Assembly (NCBI GenBank): GCA_023445445.1
Contig: JAEXLD010000039.1
Coordinates: forward strand, 30,984-94,983
Direction of reading: 5' to 3'
Length of the DNA: 64,000 nt
DNA from: Bacillota bacterium
GTDB taxonomy: Bacteria; Bacillota; Clostridia; Clostridiales; Clostridiaceae
Positions within the stretch are counted from its first letter, which is position 1. Each line of letters starts with the position of its first letter. Positions 1 to 9,078 of the stretch are shown in pieces. Below the pieces are notes generated by a model. It had not been told where the DNA came from and searched no databases. It saw only the letters and a program-made list of their open reading frames with translations. The position numbers were made by a program, and so were the translations under genes.

Positions 1-145
1 TTCTAACGACGTCATAACTTTAACTAGTAAGAATAAAGATAAAAAGGAAGTTTCTTTAGAGGAAATTAAGCTTCAAAATAGAGCAGGTAAGGGTAGCAGT
101 ATAATGACAATAGTCTTAGATGATGAAATAAAAGATATAGTGTGA
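1..145 (+). CDS. C-terminal fragment of a probable type II topoisomerase subunit A (GyrA/ParC-like), 5' end outside window
   Basis: An open frame enters from the left edge in reading frame 2 and stops at TGA 143-145, leaving 47 residues. The tail reads as strand-rich sequence with NRAGKGSS followed by IVLDDEI, which resembles the end of a GyrA/ParC C-terminal beta-pinwheel blade. That domain wraps DNA in gyrase and topoisomerase IV. Too little is present to separate gyrase from topoisomerase IV, and the family call is an inference from this short tail only. The next gene begins 28 bases later on the same strand, so the two may be co-transcribed. Confidence 0.5.
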   Translation, partial: SNDVITLTSKNKDKKEVSLEEIKLQNRAGKGSSIMTIVLDDEIKDIV

Positions 146-173
146 TAAAAATAATTTTTGGGAGGTAATTTAA

Positions 174-713
174 ATGAAAGTTGCTGTTTTATTAGCAAAT
201 GGTTTTGAAACTCTAGAAGGATTAACAGTAGTTGATATATTAAGAAGAGGAGAAGTGGAATGCAATACTTTTTCTTTGGAAGAAAATGAAGTAACTACAT
301 CTCATAACATAACTATTAAAGCAGATAAGAATATTATGGATGAAGAAATTAAAACTTATGACTTTTTAGTGTTACCAGGAGGAATGCCAGGTGCTAAAAA
401 CTTAAGAGATAATGAAAGAGTTATTGAGTTAGTTAAAGAATTTAATAAAGAAAATAAATATCTTTGTGCTATATGTGCTGGACCAATTGTTTTAGGAAAA
501 GCAGGAATCACAGAAGGTAAAAATGTAACATGCTATCCTGGTTTTGAAGAAGAATTAGGTAATTGTAACTATAAAAATGAATTAGTAGTTGTAGACGGTA
601 ATATTATTACAGGAAGAGGCCCAGCTGCAGCTATACCTTTTGCCTTTGAAATATTATCTAAAATTTCAGAAAAAAAGGCTAATAAAGTTAAAAAGGCAAT
701 GCTATTTAAGTAA
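174..713 (+). CDS. DJ-1/PfpI family protein
   Basis: This 179-residue cytoplasmic protein belongs to the DJ-1/PfpI (ThiJ) superfamily. It has the nucleophile-elbow motif AICAGP with cysteine about residue 101, the conserved acidic residue in FETLEG near the N terminus, and VLPGG upstream of the elbow. Family members include glyoxalase/deglycase-like and stress-protective proteins, so the exact reaction cannot be read from sequence. The length is that of a standard single-domain member. A GGGAGG ribosome binding site lies seven bases before the ATG. The gene sits just upstream of recJ, 10 bases apart, suggesting one transcript. Confidence 0.85.
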   Translation: MKVAVLLANGFETLEGLTVVDILRRGEVECNTFSLEENEVTTSHNITIKADKNIMDEEIKTYDFLVLPGGMPGAKNLRDNERVIELVKEFNKENKYLCAICAGPIVLGKAGITEGKNVTCYPGFEEELGNCNYKNELVVVDGNIITGRGPAAAIPFAFEILSKISEKKANKVKKAMLFK

Positions 714-723
714 TAGGTGAATT

Positions 724-2505
724 ATGAAAGAGAATTGGATATTAGTAAATAAAAAGGAGAGCTTTATTAAGCTCTCTGAATTTTTAGATGAAAATCCCTT
801 AGTTCTAAGACTATTAGCTAACAGGGGAATTGATGATATAAATTTTGCAAAAAGATTTTTAAAAGGAACAGTAGAAGACCTTTATGATGGATATCTTATG
901 AAAGATATGAAAAAGGGCGTAAGTATTATAAAAAATGCAATTTTAAATAATAGAAAGATTATTATTTATGGGGATTATGATTGCGATGGAGTAAATAGTA
1001 CTACTATTTTATATAAAGCATTAAAGGCGGTGGGAGCTAATTATAGCTATTACATTCCAAATAGAGAAGAAGAAGGCTATGGGATGCATAGTGGTAGAAT
1101 AAAAAAGTTAAGAGAAGAAGGTTATGAAGTTGTCTTAACCTGTGACAATGGTATTTCTGCCTTTGAACAAGTAGAACTTGCTAAAAGTCTTGGTATGGAA
1201 GTGGTAATTACTGATCATCATGATATTCCAATTAAAGAAGATGAAAATGGAATATTAAAAGAAGAAGCACCTAAGGCTGATGCAGTAATTAATCCTAAGC
1301 AAAAGGACTGTGAATATCCGTTTAAAATGTTATGCGGAGCTGGAATAGCATTGAAATTTTCTAAATGTCTATTTAATGAATTCGGTATAGATAATGAAAA
1401 ATACTTAGATTTGTTTCAATTTGCAGCTATTGCTACAGTATGTGATGTTGTAGATTTAGTAGATGAAAATAGAATAATAGTTAAAAAAGGCTTAGAACTT
1501 TTAAATAATAGTGAGAATTATGGAATTCAAGAGCTTAAAAAGGCTACTCTATTAGATAATAAGAAAATAGAAGAATATCATTTAGGATTTGTTATAGGAC
1601 CATGTATTAATGCTACTGGAAGACTGGAAACAGCAGATTTGTCGGTAGAATTATTAATTACGGAAGATAAAGAAAGAGCAAGGATTTTAGCGAATCAATT
1701 AAGTGAACTAAATACAATAAGACAAGATTTAACTAAGGAAAGCACTGAAAGAATTATTAATAAAATTGAAGCTGAAAAAAATAAATCAGATAAAGTTATA
1801 GTTGTGTATGACGAAAATGTTCATGAAAGCATAGCAGGAATAGTTGCAGGAAGAGTTAAAGAAAAATATAATATGCCTTGTATAGTTTTAACTAAAGGTA
1901 AAGAGATGCCAAAGGGATCAGCAAGGTCCATAGAGGGTTATAATATAACAAAAGAACTTAACAAATGCTCTTATCTAATAGAAAAATTTGGAGGCCATCC
2001 TATGGCAGCTGGGCTATCTATAAAAGAAGAAAATATAGAAGAGTTAAGAAGAAAACTCAATGAAAATTGTGTATTAACTGATGAAGACTTAGTTCCAGTT
2101 GTAAAAATAGATTTACCATTAAGTTTAAATTATTTAGATGAAGAATTAATATCTACAATTGAAGCTTTAAGACCTTTTGGAAAAGGTAATCCTAGCCCTT
2201 TATTTGCTGTAAAAGATCTTTTAATAGAGAGAATGTGGCTATTAGGAAAGGAAAAAAACTTTTTAAAGCTTAGATTTAGATTTGAGTTAAATGGAAATCA
2301 TCTTTATATAGATGGCATAAGTTTTGATAAATTTGAAAGCTTTAAAGAGGACTTAATATTTAAATATGGAGATTCAAAATTCATTGAAGCTTGTAATACT
2401 AGCTATTTAAATATAAAATCAGATTTAATATATTATCCTAATATAAACGAATTTAATGGAAATAGAAATATTCAACTTAATATTAAAAATATAAGAATTA
2501 AATAA
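724..2505 (+). CDS. recJ: single-stranded-DNA-specific exonuclease RecJ
   Basis: RecJ is a 5'-3' exonuclease that degrades single-stranded DNA in recombination and mismatch/base-excision repair. The protein is 593 residues, the usual size. DHH-family metal-binding motifs are visible: GDYDCDGV at about residues 83-90, a further acidic motif TCDNG near 139-143, and TDHHD at about 163-167. The DHHA1-type glycine-rich segment is present as GGHPMAAG in the second half, followed by the OB-like C-terminal region. The start follows the DJ-1 gene by 10 bases with a TAGGTG ribosome binding site. No truncation or unusual residue is seen. Confidence 0.95.
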   Translation: MKENWILVNKKESFIKLSEFLDENPLVLRLLANRGIDDINFAKRFLKGTVEDLYDGYLMKDMKKGVSIIKNAILNNRKIIIYGDYDCDGVNSTTILYKALKAVGANYSYYIPNREEEGYGMHSGRIKKLREEGYEVVLTCDNGISAFEQVELAKSLGMEVVITDHHDIPIKEDENGILKEEAPKADAVINPKQKDCEYPFKMLCGAGIALKFSKCLFNEFGIDNEKYLDLFQFAAIATVCDVVDLVDENRIIVKKGLELLNNSENYGIQELKKATLLDNKKIEEYHLGFVIGPCINATGRLETADLSVELLITEDKERARILANQLSELNTIRQDLTKESTERIINKIEAEKNKSDKVIVVYDENVHESIAGIVAGRVKEKYNMPCIVLTKGKEMPKGSARSIEGYNITKELNKCSYLIEKFGGHPMAAGLSIKEENIEELRRKLNENCVLTDEDLVPVVKIDLPLSLNYLDEELISTIEALRPFGKGNPSPLFAVKDLLIERMWLLGKEKNFLKLRFRFELNGNHLYIDGISFDKFESFKEDLIFKYGDSKFIEACNTSYLNIKSDLIYYPNINEFNGNRNIQLNIKNIRIK

Positions 2506-2547
2506 TAGTAAACAAAATATTATAAAAAATTCTACAGAACATAAATA

Positions 2548-2617
2548 AGGAACTGCATCAATAACTTAAAATCAGCAATGTATTAGCATTATTAATTTTA
2601 ATTATTATACAGTTCCT
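2548..2617. terminator. possible bidirectional terminator between recJ and the SASP gene
   Basis: Arms AGGAACTG (2548-2555) and CAGTTCCT (2610-2617) are exact reverse complements separated by 54 bases of A/T-rich sequence. The structure lies between two convergent genes and short T-runs follow on either side. The loop is long, so this is a weak terminator call. Confidence 0.35.
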
Positions 2618-2651
2618 ATTTTAAATATTTAATGGTCTATATAAGTAAAGA

Positions 2652-2834
2652 CTATTTTATAGTATTTTCATATTGTTCAACCATTCTTTTAACCATTTCT
2701 CCACCAACGCTTCCGCATTGTTTTGAAGTAAGGTCTCCATTGTAGTCACTGAAAGGAACGCCCATTTCACTAGCTACTTCATTTTTAAATTTAGATAATC
2801 CGTTTTTAGCTTCTGGTACTAATTTTTGTGCCAT
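2652..2834 (-). CDS. alpha/beta-type small acid-soluble spore protein
   Basis: This 60-residue protein is an alpha/beta SASP, which saturates spore DNA in the forespore core and protects it from UV and chemical damage. The GPR protease recognition region is visible as NEVASEMGV, and the C-terminal half contains the conserved glycine-rich GSVGGEMV stretch. A strong AAAGGAGGTGAA ribosome binding site lies directly upstream on the minus strand. The gene stands alone, convergent with recJ and divergent from murG. Family members are made under sigma-G late in sporulation; I could not pick out a convincing sigma-G promoter. Its presence marks the organism as a spore former. Confidence 0.95.
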   Translation of the reverse strand: MAQKLVPEAKNGLSKFKNEVASEMGVPFSDYNGDLTSKQCGSVGGEMVKRMVEQYENTIK

Positions 2835-3035
2835 AATATTTTCACCTCCTTTTCATCTTTGTAATTATAGCTTGTGTAAATTTTAAAGAAATATTATATG
2901 TAACTAAAGGAAATTGGACATAATAGTGGTAGTATGAAATTACAATTATTTTTTATAAAATTTAAAGATAACATTAAATAAAAAATGATTATATGATATA
3001 TTGATATAGGATTTATATTTTAAAGGAGTGTTTCT

Positions 3036-4121
3036 ATGAGTAAATATAAAATAATTATGACTGGAGGAGGAACAGCAGGACATGTAACTCCCAATTTAGC
3101 TTTAGTTCCTGGTTTGAAGAAAAGAGGTTTTGAGATAAAATACATTGGAAGCAAAGATGGTATAGAAAAAGAGATTATAAGAGATGCTAATATACCATAT
3201 TATGAAATATCATCTGGAAAGTTAAGAAGATACTTTGATTTTAAAAACTTTTCCGACCCTTTTAAAGTAATGAAGGGTGTATTAGAAGCTAATAAAATAT
3301 TAAAAAAAGAAAAGCCAGATGTTATATTTTCTAAGGGTGGATTTGTTGCAGTACCAGTAGTTATTGCAGCCTCTATGAAGAAGATACCTGTTATTTCTCA
3401 TGAATCAGATTTAACTCCAGGACTTGCAAATAAGTTATCTGCTCCTTTTTGCACTAAACTTTGTGTAACCTTTAGAGAAAGTTTGAACTATATAAAAGAT
3501 AATAAGGGCGTTTTAACTGGAACTCCTATTAGAGAAGAAATATTAAATGGAAGTAAGGAAAAAGGAAAAGAAATCTGTGGATTTAAAGATAATAAAGAGA
3601 TTTTACTTGTAATTGGAGGAAGTTTAGGAGCTAAAAGTATAAATGAAGCTGTTAGAAATAACTTAGAAGAATTACTTAAAAGTTACAATATAATTCATAT
3701 ATGTGGAAAAAATAACTTAGATAAGAATTTAAAGGGAAAAGCTGGATATATTCAGTTTGAATATGTTAAAGAAGAGTTACCACATTTATTAAAGGCAGCT
3801 GACTATGTTATATCTAGAGCAGGTGCAAATGTTATATTCGAATTACTAGCATTAAATAAACCAACTTTATTAATTCCACTATCAAAGAAGATAAGTAGAG
3901 GAGACCAAATTTTAAATGCAAAATCCTTTGAAAAAGAAGGTTATTCTATTGTTTTAGATGAAGATGAAATGATAGAAAATGATAAAAAAATAATTTTAAA
4001 ACTTAAAGAACTTAAAAATGAGAAAAATATATTAATTGAAAATATGAAAAAAAGTGGAATAAATAATGGAGTTGACTCAATTTTAGGAGTAATAGTTAAT
4101 AGTATAAAGTTATTTAAGTAA
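3036..4121 (+). CDS. murG: undecaprenyldiphospho-muramoylpentapeptide beta-N-acetylglucosaminyltransferase MurG
   Basis: MurG adds GlcNAc from UDP-GlcNAc to lipid I to make lipid II at the inner face of the membrane, the last cytoplasmic step of peptidoglycan synthesis. The 361-residue protein has the N-terminal glycine-rich motif [10 protein letters not shown] at about residues 9-18, the GGF motif after VIFSKGG in the first domain, and a C-terminal GT-B nucleotide-sugar domain with GGSLGA and the SRAGAN motif. Length is typical. It lies outside any division/cell-wall cluster here, standing alone between an SASP gene and flavodoxin. A GGAGTG ribosome binding site precedes the ATG. Confidence 0.95.
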   Translation: MSKYKIIMTGGGTAGHVTPNLALVPGLKKRGFEIKYIGSKDGIEKEIIRDANIPYYEISSGKLRRYFDFKNFSDPFKVMKGVLEANKILKKEKPDVIFSKGGFVAVPVVIAASMKKIPVISHESDLTPGLANKLSAPFCTKLCVTFRESLNYIKDNKGVLTGTPIREEILNGSKEKGKEICGFKDNKEILLVIGGSLGAKSINEAVRNNLEELLKSYNIIHICGKNNLDKNLKGKAGYIQFEYVKEELPHLLKAADYVISRAGANVIFELLALNKPTLLIPLSKKISRGDQILNAKSFEKEGYSIVLDEDEMIENDKKIILKLKELKNEKNILIENMKKSGINNGVDSILGVIVNSIKLFK

Positions 4122-4179
4122 AAATAAGATTTTTTTTACTTCAAAGGATAATATTGTGATAATATTAGGCGTAGAAAAC

Positions 4180-4207
4180 TTGCAAAATAAAAATAGTGTT
4201 ATATAAT
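4180..4207 (+). promoter_or_regulatory. sigma-A promoter for flavodoxin
   Basis: TTGCAA (4180-4185), a 16-base spacer and a perfect TATAAT (4202-4207) lie 75 bases upstream of the flavodoxin ATG. A short hairpin (TGACT/AGTCA) follows in the leader near 4249-4262. Assignment is by consensus match only. Confidence 0.6.
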
Positions 4208-4282
4208 AAAATAGTAAGTGTAAAAATAGGTAATATGTATCCAAGTAGTGACTTTTTAGTCAGATGATGAGGTGATGTATTA

Positions 4283-4708
4283 ATGAAAAAAATTTCTATT
4301 ATCTATTGGAGTAATGGAGGAAATGTTGAAGTTCTTGCAAATTCAATTGCTGAAGGTGCCAAAAGCAATAATTCAGAAATAAGCATTAAGCATGTGTGTG
4401 ATGCAACAATTGAAGATGTAAATGATTCTGATGCAGTTGCTTTTGGAAGCCCTTCAATGGATAACAATAGAATTGAACAACAGGAGATGGAGCCTTTCAT
4501 AAACCAATTTAAATTACTACCTAATAAACAAAAGAAAGTAGTATTATTCGGCTCATATGGATGGGATGATGGAAAATTCATGGTTGATTGGATTCAACGA
4601 ATGAAGGACTACGATTTTAATGTCGTAGGAAGCATCGCCGTTAAAGAATCACCAAGTGAAGAAGATTTAAAAGAAGCAAGAAAACTTGGAGAGAAATTAA
4701 CTAAATAA
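4283..4708 (+). CDS. flavodoxin
   Basis: A 141-residue short-chain flavodoxin, a soluble FMN protein that carries electrons in place of ferredoxin. The FMN-phosphate loop is visible near the N terminus as YWSNGGNVE (the usual T/S-x-T-G-N-T pattern, here with Ser-Asn-Gly-Gly-Asn). The isoalloxazine-binding segments are around FGSPSMD and FGSYGWDDGK. It sits directly upstream of pyruvate:ferredoxin (flavodoxin) oxidoreductase, which can reduce flavodoxin, so a functional partnership is likely although a separate promoter region of 179 bases lies between them. No defect is seen. Confidence 0.92.
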   Translation: MKKISIIYWSNGGNVEVLANSIAEGAKSNNSEISIKHVCDATIEDVNDSDAVAFGSPSMDNNRIEQQEMEPFINQFKLLPNKQKKVVLFGSYGWDDGKFMVDWIQRMKDYDFNVVGSIAVKESPSEEDLKEARKLGEKLTK

Positions 4709-4818
4709 ATTCTTTAATAGGATAATGACTTTATAGAAGTGTTTACAAAGGGGTTAAACACTTAGACTTCGATTGAAGAAGATAAATTTTTATTACTAAA
4801 TAATTCATTCTTAAATTT

Positions 4819-4844
4819 AAATACAGTTTTAAATTTCTGTATTT
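4819..4844. promoter_or_regulatory. inverted repeat upstream of PFOR, possible operator
   Basis: AAATACAG (4819-4826) and CTGTATTT (4837-4844) form an exact inverted repeat with a 10-base A/T spacer, 44 bases before the PFOR start. A candidate -10 (TATTAT, 4851-4856) follows it. A separate hairpin, AAGTGTTTA/TAAACACTT, lies at 4737-4763 after flavodoxin. The regulator, if any, cannot be named. Confidence 0.4.
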
Positions 4845-4887
4845 TATTAGTATTATATTTATATATAAGGAAGAGAGGTCAAACATA

Positions 4888-7800
4888 ATGAGAAAAATGA
4901 AAACTATGGATGGTAATACAGCTGCCGCTCATATATCTTATGCATTTACAGAAGTTGCAGCTATATTCCCAATTACACCATCTTCACCAATGGCTGAACA
5001 CGTAGATGAGTGGGCAGCACAAGGAAGAAAGAACATATTTGGTCAACCTGTTAAGGTTATGGAAATGCAATCAGAAGCAGGAGCAGCAGGTGCCGTTCAC
5101 GGATCTTTACAAGCAGGTGCCTTAACAACAACATATACTGCATCTCAAGGTTTACTATTAATGATACCAAATATGTACAAGATCGCAGGTGAAATGCTTC
5201 CAACAGTATTCCATGTATCAGCAAGAGCTTTAGCAACATCTTCATTAAGTATATTTGGAGACCATCAAGACGTTATGGCTGCAAGACAAACTGGTTTTGC
5301 AATGCTTGCAGAAGGATCAGTACAAGAAGTTATGGATTTATCTCCAGTAGCACATTTAACTTCAATAAAAACTAGAATTCCTTTCATGAATTTCTTTGAT
5401 GGATTTAGAACTTCACATGAAATTCAAAAAATAGAAGTTTTAGAATATGATGAATTAGCTAATTTAGTAGATTATGAAGCTTTAAATGGATTTAGAAATA
5501 GAGCATTAAACCCAAATAGTCCAGTTACTAGAGGTACAGCTCAAAATCCAGATATTTATTTCCAAACTAGAGAATCTGTAAATAGATTCTATGATGATAT
5601 TCCAGAAGTAGTGGAAAGCTACATGGCTGAAATAACTAAGTTAACAGGAAGAGAATATCACTGTTTCGATTACTATGGAGCACCAGATGCTGATAGAATA
5701 ATCATTTCTATGGGATCATCAACAGATGTTATTGAAGAAACTGTAGATTATTTAAACGCAAGAGGAGAAAAAGTTGGTTTAGTTAAAGTAAGACTATTTA
5801 GACCATTCTCTGCAGAAAGATTATTAAAGGTTATACCAGCTACAGTTAAATCTATAGCTGTTTTAGATAGAACTAAAGAACCAGGTTCAATAGGAGAACC
5901 ATTATATCTAGATGTTAAGAGTGCATTCTATGGAAGAGAACATGCTCCAGTTATAGTTGGAGGAAGATATGGATTAGGTTCTAAGGATCCAAACCCATCA
6001 GATATAGGAGCAGTATTTGCTAACCTAAATAAGGAAACTCCAAAGGATGGATTTACAATTTCTATAGTTGATGATGTAACTAATACTTCATTAGAAAAAC
6101 TAGAAGATATTGATGCATCTACAGAAGGAACAAAAGCATGTAAGTTCTGGGGACTAGGATCAGATGGTACTGTTGGTGCTAACAAGAGTGCTATTAAGAT
6201 TATCGGAGACCACACAGACATGTATGCTCAAGGATATTTCGCATATGACTCAAAGAAATCAGGTGGTATAACTGTATCACACTTAAGATTTGGTAAGAAG
6301 CCAATTAAATCACCATATTTAGTAGATAAGGCTGATTTTATTGCATGTCACAACCAAGCATATGTATATAAATATGATGTATTAGAAGGATTAAAGAAGA
6401 ATGGTAAATTCTTATTAAATACAATCTGGACTCCAGAAGAAGTTAATGAAAAATTACCAGCTTCAATGAAGAGATATATTGCTGAAAACAATATTGAATT
6501 CTATACATTAAACGCTGTTAAAATAGCACAAGAAATCGGACTTGGCGGAAGAATCAACATGATAATGCAAGCTGCATTCTTTAAGATTGCTAACATTATA
6601 CCAGTTGAAGATGCTGTTAAGTACTTAAAAGATGCTGTTGTAACTTCATATGGTAAAAAAGGTGAAAAAGTTGTTAACATGAACTTTGCTGCTATAGATA
6701 AGGGTGTTGAATCAATAGTAAGAGTTAATGTTCCAACTGATTGGATGAATGTTGCTGATGAAGTAAAAGAAGACAAGGCTAATATACCAGCATTTATTAA
6801 GAATATAGTTGAACCTATAAATGCTCAAAAAGGATTTGATCTTCCTGTATCAGCATTTAATGGAATGGAAGATGGTACATTTATACCAGGTACTGCTGCT
6901 TATGAAAAGAGAGGTATCGCAATTAATGTTCCAGAATGGCAACAAGATAAATGTATTCAATGTAACCAATGTGCATATGTTTGTCCACACGCAGTTATAA
7001 GACCATTCTTATTAAGTGAAGATGAAAAGACAAATGCACCAGAATCATTTAAGGTTGTACCTGCTAAGGCATTAAGAACAGAAGAACCAACATTCTATAG
7101 CATTAGTGTTACTCCATTAGACTGTACAGGCTGTGGAAACTGTGCTCAAGTATGTCCAGCACCAGGTAAGGCTTTAATAATGAAACCAATTGAAACTCAA
7201 GAAGAACAAATTGAAGCATGGGATTATGCAGTTAATGAAGTTGCACCTAAGAAGAACCCAATGAATAAGAATACAGTTAAGGGTAGCCAATTTGAACAAC
7301 CATTATTCGAATTCTCAGGAGCATGTGCTGGTTGTGGAGAAACTCCATATGCTAAGCTTGTAACTCAATTATTTGGAGATAGAATGATGATAGCTAATGC
7401 TACTGGATGTTCTTCAATTTGGGGAGGATCAGTACCTGCAACTCCATATACAGTAAATCATGAAGGACACGGTCCAGCTTGGGCAAATTCATTATTTGAA
7501 GATAATGCTGAATTTGGATTAGGTATGTTCTTAGGAGTTAAGGCTATAAGAGAAAGAATAGCTGATAACATGACTAAGGCTTTAGAAACAGAAGTTTCTG
7601 AAGATGTTAAAGTAGTACTTCAAGACTGGTTAGATCATATGAACAGTGGAGAAGGAACTAGAGATAGAGCTAATAGAGTTATAGCTGTATTACAAAATGT
7701 TGATGCTGATTATGCAAGAGAAATCTTAAAGGATAAAGACTTCTTAGTTAAGAGATCTCAATGGATATTCGGAGGAGACGGATGGGCATATGACATCGGA

Positions 7801-8400
7801 TACGGTGGATTAGACCACGTTCTAGCTTCTGGTGAAGATGTAAATGTACTTGTATTTGATACAGAAATTTACTCAAACACTGGTGGACAATCTTCTAAAT
7901 CAACTCCAACTGCTGCAATAGCTAAATTTGCTGCATCAGGTAAGAAGACTAAGAAGAAAGACCTTGGAATGATGGCTATGACATATGGTTATGTATATGT
8001 AGCACAAATTTCTATGGGAGCTGATAAGAACCAAACTCTTAAAGCAATAGCTGAAGCAGAAGCTTATGATGGTCCATCATTAATCATCGCTTATGCTCCA
8101 TGTATAAGCCATGGTATTAAGACTGGTATGGCTAACAGCCAAGAAGAAGCTAAAAAAGCTGTTGAATGCGGATATTGGGGATTATATAGATATAACCCAA
8201 GCTTAATTGGAACTAAGAATCCATTCTCATTAGATTCTAAGGAACCAAAATCAAGCTTCAGAGAATTCTTAATGGGAGAAGTAAGATATGCTTCACTTGC
8301 AAAAGCATTCCCAGAACAAGCAGAAGCTTTATTTGCTAAGACAGAAAAAGATGCTATGGATAGATTAGCAGGCTACAAGAGATTAGCTGAACAACAATAG
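4888..8400 (+). CDS. nifJ: pyruvate:ferredoxin (flavodoxin) oxidoreductase
   Basis: This cytoplasmic enzyme oxidises pyruvate with CoA to acetyl-CoA and CO2 and passes electrons to ferredoxin or flavodoxin; it is the central pyruvate reaction of clostridial fermentation. The 1170-residue single chain contains all fused domains. These are an N-terminal pyrimidine-binding domain, the gamma domain (GVTVSHLRFG-type segment, here GGITVSHLRFG), a two-cluster ferredoxin domain with CxxCxxCxxxC at about residue 689 and again at about 746, and a C-terminal thiamine-diphosphate domain beginning near CAGCGETPY (about 813) with GGDGWAYDIGYGG and the NTGGQ metal motif. It is flanked by flavodoxin upstream and closed by a strong terminator. 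Codon use is that of a highly expressed gene, with more C-ending codons than its neighbours. Confidence 0.98.
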   Translation: MRKMKTMDGNTAAAHISYAFTEVAAIFPITPSSPMAEHVDEWAAQGRKNIFGQPVKVMEMQSEAGAAGAVHGSLQAGALTTTYTASQGLLLMIPNMYKIAGEMLPTVFHVSARALATSSLSIFGDHQDVMAARQTGFAMLAEGSVQEVMDLSPVAHLTSIKTRIPFMNFFDGFRTSHEIQKIEVLEYDELANLVDYEALNGFRNRALNPNSPVTRGTAQNPDIYFQTRESVNRFYDDIPEVVESYMAEITKLTGREYHCFDYYGAPDADRIIISMGSSTDVIEETVDYLNARGEKVGLVKVRLFRPFSAERLLKVIPATVKSIAVLDRTKEPGSIGEPLYLDVKSAFYGREHAPVIVGGRYGLGSKDPNPSDIGAVFANLNKETPKDGFTISIVDDVTNTSLEKLEDIDASTEGTKACKFWGLGSDGTVGANKSAIKIIGDHTDMYAQGYFAYDSKKSGGITVSHLRFGKKPIKSPYLVDKADFIACHNQAYVYKYDVLEGLKKNGKFLLNTIWTPEEVNEKLPASMKRYIAENNIEFYTLNAVKIAQEIGLGGRINMIMQAAFFKIANIIPVEDAVKYLKDAVVTSYGKKGEKVVNMNFAAIDKGVESIVRVNVPTDWMNVADEVKEDKANIPAFIKNIVEPINAQKGFDLPVSAFNGMEDGTFIPGTAAYEKRGIAINVPEWQQDKCIQCNQCAYVCPHAVIRPFLLSEDEKTNAPESFKVVPAKALRTEEPTFYSISVTPLDCTGCGNCAQVCPAPGKALIMKPIETQEEQIEAWDYAVNEVAPKKNPMNKNTVKGSQFEQPLFEFSGACAGCGETPYAKLVTQLFGDRMMIANATGCSSIWGGSVPATPYTVNHEGHGPAWANSLFEDNAEFGLGMFLGVKAIRERIADNMTKALETEVSEDVKVVLQDWLDHMNSGEGTRDRANRVIAVLQNVDADYAREILKDKDFLVKRSQWIFGGDGWAYDIGYGGLDHVLASGEDVNVLVFDTEIYSNTGGQSSKSTPTAAIAKFAASGKKTKKKDLGMMAMTYGYVYVAQISMGADKNQTLKAIAEAEAYDGPSLIIAYAPCISHGIKTGMANSQEEAKKAVECGYWGLYRYNPSLIGTKNPFSLDSKEPKSSFREFLMGEVRYASLAKAFPEQAEALFAKTEKDAMDRLAGYKRLAEQQ

Positions 8401-8408
8401 TTTATAAA

Positions 8409-8436
8409 TAAGGAGCTATTTAGCTCCTTATTTTTT
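8409..8436 (+). terminator. intrinsic terminator of PFOR
   Basis: The stem TAAGGAGCT/AGCTCCTTA encloses a four-base ATTT loop and is followed by six T residues, eight bases after the PFOR stop codon. Confidence 0.88.
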
Positions 8437-8541
8437 AGTTTAAAAAATATTATAAGAAATTTAAAGGTTTTACTTTTATTTTTTAGAAATTAAGGGTAGA
8501 ATTAAATAGAATATTAATCTCATTAAAGGAGGATTATTAAA

Positions 8542-8877
8542 ATGGATAATGAAAAGAAATGTGGACATAATGAAGACGAAAATACATGTGGATGTGGTCA
8601 TGATCACGAACATGAACATAATGATGAATGTGGATGTGGAGAAGATCATCATGAACACTTTGTAGTAGATTTAGAAGATGACAATGGCAATGTAATATCT
8701 TGTCCAATAATAGATGCATTTGAATTTGAAGATAATGAATATATCTTAGCTCAAGATCCTAACGAAGATTCAGTATACTTATTTAGATCAACAGAAGATG
8801 GAGAACTAATAATTCCAGAAGAAGATGAATTTGATAGAGTATCAAAATTCTACAGTGAAGAATTAGGCGACGAGTAA
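8542..8877 (+). CDS. DUF1292 family protein with His/Cys-rich N terminus
   Basis: A 111-residue acidic protein. The C-terminal part (about residues 40-105) fits the DUF1292 family found throughout Firmicutes, with DDNGN near the start and the EYILA and DPNEDSVYLFR segments. Its function is unknown. The first 40 residues are unusual: they hold two CGCG pairs plus CGH and some ten histidines (for example CGCGHDHEHEH), a composition typical of metal-binding tails. I infer zinc or nickel binding but no partner gene nearby supports a specific metal. A strong AAAGGAGGA ribosome binding site precedes the ATG, and a terminator follows, so it is a single-gene unit. Confidence 0.8.
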   Translation: MDNEKKCGHNEDENTCGCGHDHEHEHNDECGCGEDHHEHFVVDLEDDNGNVISCPIIDAFEFEDNEYILAQDPNEDSVYLFRSTEDGELIIPEEDEFDRVSKFYSEELGDE

Positions 8878-8881
8878 GATG

Positions 8882-8907
8882 AAAAAGGCACGAAAGTGTC
8901 TTTTTTT
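8882..8907 (+). terminator. intrinsic terminator of the DUF1292 gene
   Basis: The stem AAAGGCAC/GTGTCTTT has one G-T pair, a GAAA tetraloop and a seven-T tract. It starts immediately after the stop codon. Confidence 0.88.
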
Positions 8908-9078
8908 ATTTTCTAATTTTATTTTAATCAATGAAGGTTATTAGTATATTAAATATAAATTATAGATGACTGAAACTTTAAGATTTCCATGTCATAAGGA
9001 ATATAGTATTTATCTTCTTGTCATTTCATATTGATAATGATATATTCTTAATATAAACTTAAGAAATAGGGTGTTAAT

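Noticed and set aside
8476..8719. His-rich minus-strand frames opposite the DUF1292 gene
   Set aside because: They are shadows of the His/Cys codons on the plus strand and have no ribosome binding site.
9030..9060. Fur-like box before the PHP gene (GATAATGATAT)
   Set aside because: Only one half of the inverted Fur consensus is present, and neighbouring genes are not iron-related.
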